In this document: in pieces, positions 5,729 to 7,668 of the stretch
Layout of the letters: every line of letters starts with the position of its first letter
How positions within the stretch are numbered: position 1 is the first letter of the stretch
Source of the DNA: Chloroflexota bacterium
GTDB taxonomy: Bacteria; Chloroflexota; Limnocylindria; Limnocylindrales; CSP1-4
Direction: 5' to 3'
Assembly (NCBI GenBank): GCA_016200675.1
Contig: JACQEH010000017.1
Coordinates: forward strand, 1 to 7,668
DNA: 7,668 bases
Translations under genes and position numbers: made by a program
The notes under the pieces: model-generated
Seen by the model: only the letters and a program-made list of their open reading frames with translations
The model's database searches: none
What the model was told of the DNA's origin: nothing

Positions 5729-6457
5729 TCAGACTCCGGCCGGGACCGTCGGGCCGACGGCGCGCTCGGGCCAGTGGCCGCGGCGATCCTTGACCAACTG
5801 CTGGAGCTTCATCATGCCGTAGATGAGGCCCTCGGGACGGGGCGGACAGCCGGGCACGTAGACGTCGACCGGCATCACCCGGTCGATCCCCTCGACCGTG
5901 CTGTAGCTCCGCTTGTAGCGGCCGCCGGAGCAGGTGCAGTCGCCCATCGCCACGCACCACTTCGGCTCCGGCATCTGCTCCCACAGGCGGACGAGTGGCC
6001 CGGCCATCTTCGTCGTGAGCGTCCCGGCAACGATCAGGACGTCCGCCTGGCGCGGGGAGGCCCTGAAGGGGAACATGCCCCAGCGGTCGATGTCGTTCTT
6101 CGAGGTCGCGGACGACATCATCTCGAAGGCGCAGCAGGCGAGCCCCGACAGGAGGGGCCAGAGGCTGTTGGCCCGGAGGAGGTCCAGGACGTAGTCGGCC
6201 TTCGTCGGGATGATCTCGAGGACACCCGACCAGCGGGCGTCGTCCCGCGAGGCGATGCCGCTCGCCTCGACCTCGGCCAGGTGGGTGTACTCGCTGGCCC
6301 GGCCGTCGGCATAGGCGGCCGGGTCGGCGGCCGACCAGAGGGTGTTGGGGACGACGATCGGAGCCATGACCGAGGTAGACCCGGGGATGACCAGCGCGCT
6401 CGAGGCGTTCGGCGCGCCGTCGGTGCTCGCAGGGGCGAGCTCCCGGTCCTCGCTCAT
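5729..6457 (-). CDS. nuoB: NuoB, carrier of terminal Fe-S cluster N2
   Basis: 242 residues. NuoB binds [4Fe-4S] cluster N2, which hands electrons to quinone. The four ligands are present: the tandem pair C108-C109 in GLACCAFEM, C174 in MGDCTCSGG and C204 in PGCPPRPEG. SPRQADVLIVAGTLTTKM (134-151) and MPVDVYVPGCPPRPEG complete the family signature. Two further cysteines, C168 and C176, flank C174. About 80 N-terminal residues before GVLEIIPTKADYV resemble no known domain, are rich in Ala/Ser/Pro and make the subunit longer than the usual form. ATG 6457 overlaps the nuoA stop as ATGA, so coupling is likely; an in-frame GTG at 6463 is a less economical start. Confidence 0.97.
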   Translation of the reverse strand: MSEDRELAPASTDGAPNASSALVIPGSTSVMAPIVVPNTLWSAADPAAYADGRASEYTHLAEVEASGIASRDDARWSGVLEIIPTKADYVLDLLRANSLWPLLSGLACCAFEMMSSATSKNDIDRWGMFPFRASPRQADVLIVAGTLTTKMAGPLVRLWEQMPEPKWCVAMGDCTCSGGRYKRSYSTVEGIDRVMPVDVYVPGCPPRPEGLIYGMMKLQQLVKDRRGHWPERAVGPTVPAGV

Positions 6458-6810
6458 CGCCACGTCAGGACGCCCTTGCGCCAGGCGTAGCCGAGCCCGA
6501 CCAGGAGGATCGCCACGAAGAGCAGCATGCTCACGAAGCCGCCCAGGAGGATGTCCCGGAAGACGATGGCCCAGAGGTAGATGAAGACGACCTCGATGTC
6601 GAAGGCCACGAAGAGCAGGGCGTAGACGTAGAAGGCCAGGCCGGACCGACCGTGGGTGTCACCGTAGGTGTCGATGCCCGACTCGTAGGGCAGGCCCTTG
6701 TGGACGTCGCCGCGGTTTCGATGGGAGATGAGCCAGGCCGCACCGAAGGTCAGGAACGTGAACGACCCGGCGGCGATGGCAAACCCGACGATGTACCAGA
6801 TCCCGGTCAA
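6454..6810 (-). CDS. nuoA: NuoA small membrane subunit
   Basis: 118 residues from TTG 6810, the usual NuoA length. Three membrane helices are evident (~4-28, ~60-83, ~88-109). The loop and second-helix signatures are present: GLPYESGID (39-47), YVYALLFVAFDIEVVFIYLWA (in 61-81) and the C-terminal GYAWRKGVLTW. The loop usually reads YECG; here the Cys is Ser (S44). NuoA sits beside NuoH at the junction of the peripheral and membrane arms. The frame is open up to 7161, but everything upstream of 6810 is non-protein-like. The TTG start has GGAGTGAGG just upstream with 5-base spacing. It is the first gene of the operon. Confidence 0.94.
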   Translation of the reverse strand: MTGIWYIVGFAIAAGSFTFLTFGAAWLISHRNRGDVHKGLPYESGIDTYGDTHGRSGLAFYVYALLFVAFDIEVVFIYLWAIVFRDILLGGFVSMLLFVAILLVGLGYAWRKGVLTWR

Positions 6811-6815
6811 CCGAT

Positions 6816-6824
6816 CCTCACTCC
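6816..6824 (-). promoter_or_regulatory. Ribosome binding site deciding the TTG start of nuoA
   Basis: GGAGTGAGG reads on the minus strand 5 bases before TTG 6810. It holds two overlapping Shine-Dalgarno-like cores (GGAG, GAGG). No ATG or GTG near it would give a normal NuoA N-terminus, so this site supports the TTG. Confidence 0.7.
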
Positions 6825-6899
6825 GAACGTCACCGGCGAAGGGCGACGTCCGCTGCTGGGCGGCAACGTCCTGGGCGGGACGACCCTGGAGGGCAATCG

Positions 6900-6933
6900 C
6901 AACGGGCCGCACGAAGACGGCCGTCGCCCGTCG
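6900..6933 (-). repeat. Inverted repeat at the start of the nuo leader
   Basis: CGACGGGC (6933-6926) pairs with GCCCGTTG (6907-6900) through 8 base pairs including one G-T. Inside the loop is the palindrome GACGGCCGTC. It sits just downstream of the proposed -10, so it could be an operator or a 5' mRNA hairpin. In such GC-rich DNA it may be chance. Confidence 0.3.
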
Positions 6934-6935
6934 GC

Positions 6936-6944
6936 ATTCTAGCA
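6936..6944 (-). promoter_or_regulatory. Candidate promoter for the nuo operon (extended -10)
   Basis: The minus strand reads TGCTAGAAT: an extended -10 (TG-n) followed by TAGAAT (6941-6936), five of six matches to TATAAT. It is one of the few AT-containing patches in the gap. No clear TTGACA-like -35 lies at 16-18 bases, which an extended -10 can tolerate. Transcription would start near 6929, leaving a leader of about 120 bases before nuoA. The position suits the first gene of the operon. Confidence 0.5.
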
Positions 6945-7011
6945 GGGGCTCCCGGTCCGGCTGGGCCGCCCGGAGGAGGCCGAGTGGACCGGATTCGAGG
7001 GTCGGAAGGGT

Positions 7012-7062
7012 CGAGGGGCGGCTCGCGCCGAGCGCGCGTGCAGGTTCACGAGCCGCCCCTCG
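7012..7062 (-). repeat. Perfect 14-bp inverted repeat between midA and nuoA
   Basis: CGAGGGGCGGCTCG (7012-7025) and its exact reverse complement (7049-7062) flank a 23-base spacer. An RNA read in either direction could form a very stable GC-rich stem. It lies 65 bases past the midA stop and about 70 bases before the proposed nuo -10, where a midA terminator would be expected. No U-run follows on the minus strand, so it is not a classical intrinsic terminator. An operator or a dispersed repeat are alternatives. Confidence 0.6.
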
Positions 7063-7114
7063 GCGGGAGGTCCCCCGGTCCCGGAGCGTGGCAACGCAGG
7101 CACGACCGGCGCAA

Positions 7115-7130
7115 TAGGTAGGGATACCTA
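7115..7130 (-). repeat. Small hairpin overlapping the midA stop codon
   Basis: TAGGTA (7115-7120) and TACCTA (7125-7130) form a 6-bp stem with a 4-base loop. The TAG stop of midA lies within it (7130-7128). It is a local AT-rich patch with no T-run after it, so termination is possible but weakly supported. Confidence 0.35.
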
Positions 7131-7668
7131 CTCGACCGCGCCGGACTCCCCCGGACCCCACCGCCGGGGCATCCGGAAGGCGAGGCCCCGAAGCGGCGGC
7201 CCGGGCGGCAGGTCGCGAGCAAACAGCAGCACGGCGAATCGGCCCGTCGCCCTGGGATCGAGGAGCCGGACGACCGCCGAGCGCGCCGCCAGCTGGTCCC
7301 CGAGGTCGATCGCGGGGTCCGCTCGGAGGACGTGCAGCAGATCCCCGATCTCGAGGCCGGCCAGGAACTCGGCCTGGGTGGTCGTCCCGAGGTGGTCCAA
7401 CCCTGCCCTGGCCGCGGCGGCTTCCACGGCGGTCAGGTCCACGTGCGCGGTGAGGTCCTGGCGGCCGATGTTCCGGAACGGGTCGTCATGGACGCGGTGG
7501 CCCACGTAGGCCCGGAGGAGGCTGCCGCGGGTCGGCTCGTAGAGGGCCGCCGCCGGGTGCCCGTAGTCGATGAGGACGAGCAGGCCCCGGCCGAGCCGTG
7601 CCGCCGTCGCTTCGACCCAGTCGTCGACGGCGAGGCAGATCTCGGCGGCCTGCCCGGGCAGCAGGTCG
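7128..7668 (-). CDS. MidA/NDUFAF7-family SAM-dependent methyltransferase, C-terminal part (gene enters from the right edge)
   Basis: The last 179 residues are visible. They match the C-terminal half of the MidA (DUF185) family: LLVLIDYGHP, the Gly-Ser-Leu-Leu-Arg-Ala-Tyr strand followed by GHRVHDDPF, IGRQDLTAHVDLTAVE, and TTTQAEFLAGLEIGDLL. The family is a class I SAM methyltransferase; the SAM-binding N-terminal half lies outside the window. In mitochondria the homologue NDUFAF7 dimethylates an arginine of the NuoD homologue NDUFS2 and is needed for complex I assembly. The gene lies upstream of nuoA on the same strand, and NuoD in this window keeps the equivalent arginine (R87). A role in maturing this complex is therefore plausible but inferred. 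The 317-base gap with its own promoter candidate suggests separate transcription from nuo. The last ~55 residues are poorly conserved, ending GESGAVE. Confidence 0.85.
   Translation of the reverse strand, partial: DLLPGQAAEICLAVDDWVEATAARLGRGLLVLIDYGHPAAALYEPTRGSLLRAYVGHRVHDDPFRNIGRQDLTAHVDLTAVEAAAARAGLDHLGTTTQAEFLAGLEIGDLLHVLRADPAIDLGDQLAARSAVVRLLDPRATGRFAVLLFARDLPPGPPLRGLAFRMPRRWGPGESGAVE

Noticed and set aside
5727..5984. Upstream extension of the nuoC frame into nuoB
   Set aside because: It is out-of-frame nuoB sequence. GTG 5726 with its ribosome site gives a normal NuoC.
6811..7161. Upstream extension of the nuoA frame to 7161
   Set aside because: The 117 extra residues are Arg/Ala/Pro-rich without similarity, overlap midA and cross the promoter and inverted repeat. 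The TTG at 6810 gives a normal NuoA.
1..7668. tRNA, rRNA, CRISPR array or insertion sequence
   Set aside because: No cloverleaf with CCA end, regularly spaced repeats, transposase-like protein or terminal repeats were found. The window is coding apart from the two gaps described.

Overview
The window is an almost complete stretch of a respiratory complex I (nuo) operon from a very GC-rich bacterium. It is read entirely on the minus strand, right to left. The order is nuoA (6810-6454), nuoB (6457-5729), nuoC (5726-5181), nuoD (5166-3943), nuoH (3818-2457), nuoI (from 2446), a nuoE-like segment (to 1845), nuoF (1848-484) and the 5' end of a nuoG-like gene (473 to the left edge). Upstream of nuoA, on the same strand, is the 3' part of a MidA/NDUFAF7-family methyltransferase gene (7668-7128). 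No plus-strand gene is supported. Composition, mixed ATG/GTG/TTG starts and protein style suggest a high-GC soil-type bacterium, perhaps Chloroflexota; this is an impression, not a demonstrated placement.

The 317-base gap between midA and nuoA (6811-7127) holds the only convincing promoter-like region. It contains a small hairpin at the midA stop, a perfect 14-bp inverted repeat (7012-7062), an extended -10-like element (6936-6944), a leader hairpin and a Shine-Dalgarno sequence for a TTG-started nuoA. The operon is otherwise tightly packed, with ATGA overlaps at A/B and E/F and gaps of 2-14 bases elsewhere. The exception is a 124-base, repeat-bearing gap between nuoD and nuoH.

The quinone and proton-pumping core (A, B, C, D, H) looks functional: all four N2 ligands in NuoB, the quinone-site His and Tyr in NuoD, and the acidic loop of NuoH are present. 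NuoH carries an unusual insert of about 75 residues with two predicted extra membrane segments. The electron-input side (I, E, F, G) is strongly remodelled. NuoI has one cysteine motif instead of two. The NuoE-like part ends before the [2Fe-2S] thioredoxin-like domain. NuoF has lost the acidic FMN/NADH motif and has Thr in place of one N3 cysteine. The NuoG-like protein leaves the usual NuoG pattern after its first [2Fe-2S] domain and enters what looks like the N-terminus of a GltD-type flavoprotein. Taken together, this suggests a complex I-like enzyme whose electrons enter by a different route from classical NuoEF. That is an inference and depends on the gene to the left of the window. The nuoI/nuoE junction also needs a one-base shift to read as a single protein, so a sequencing or assembly error there must be excluded.
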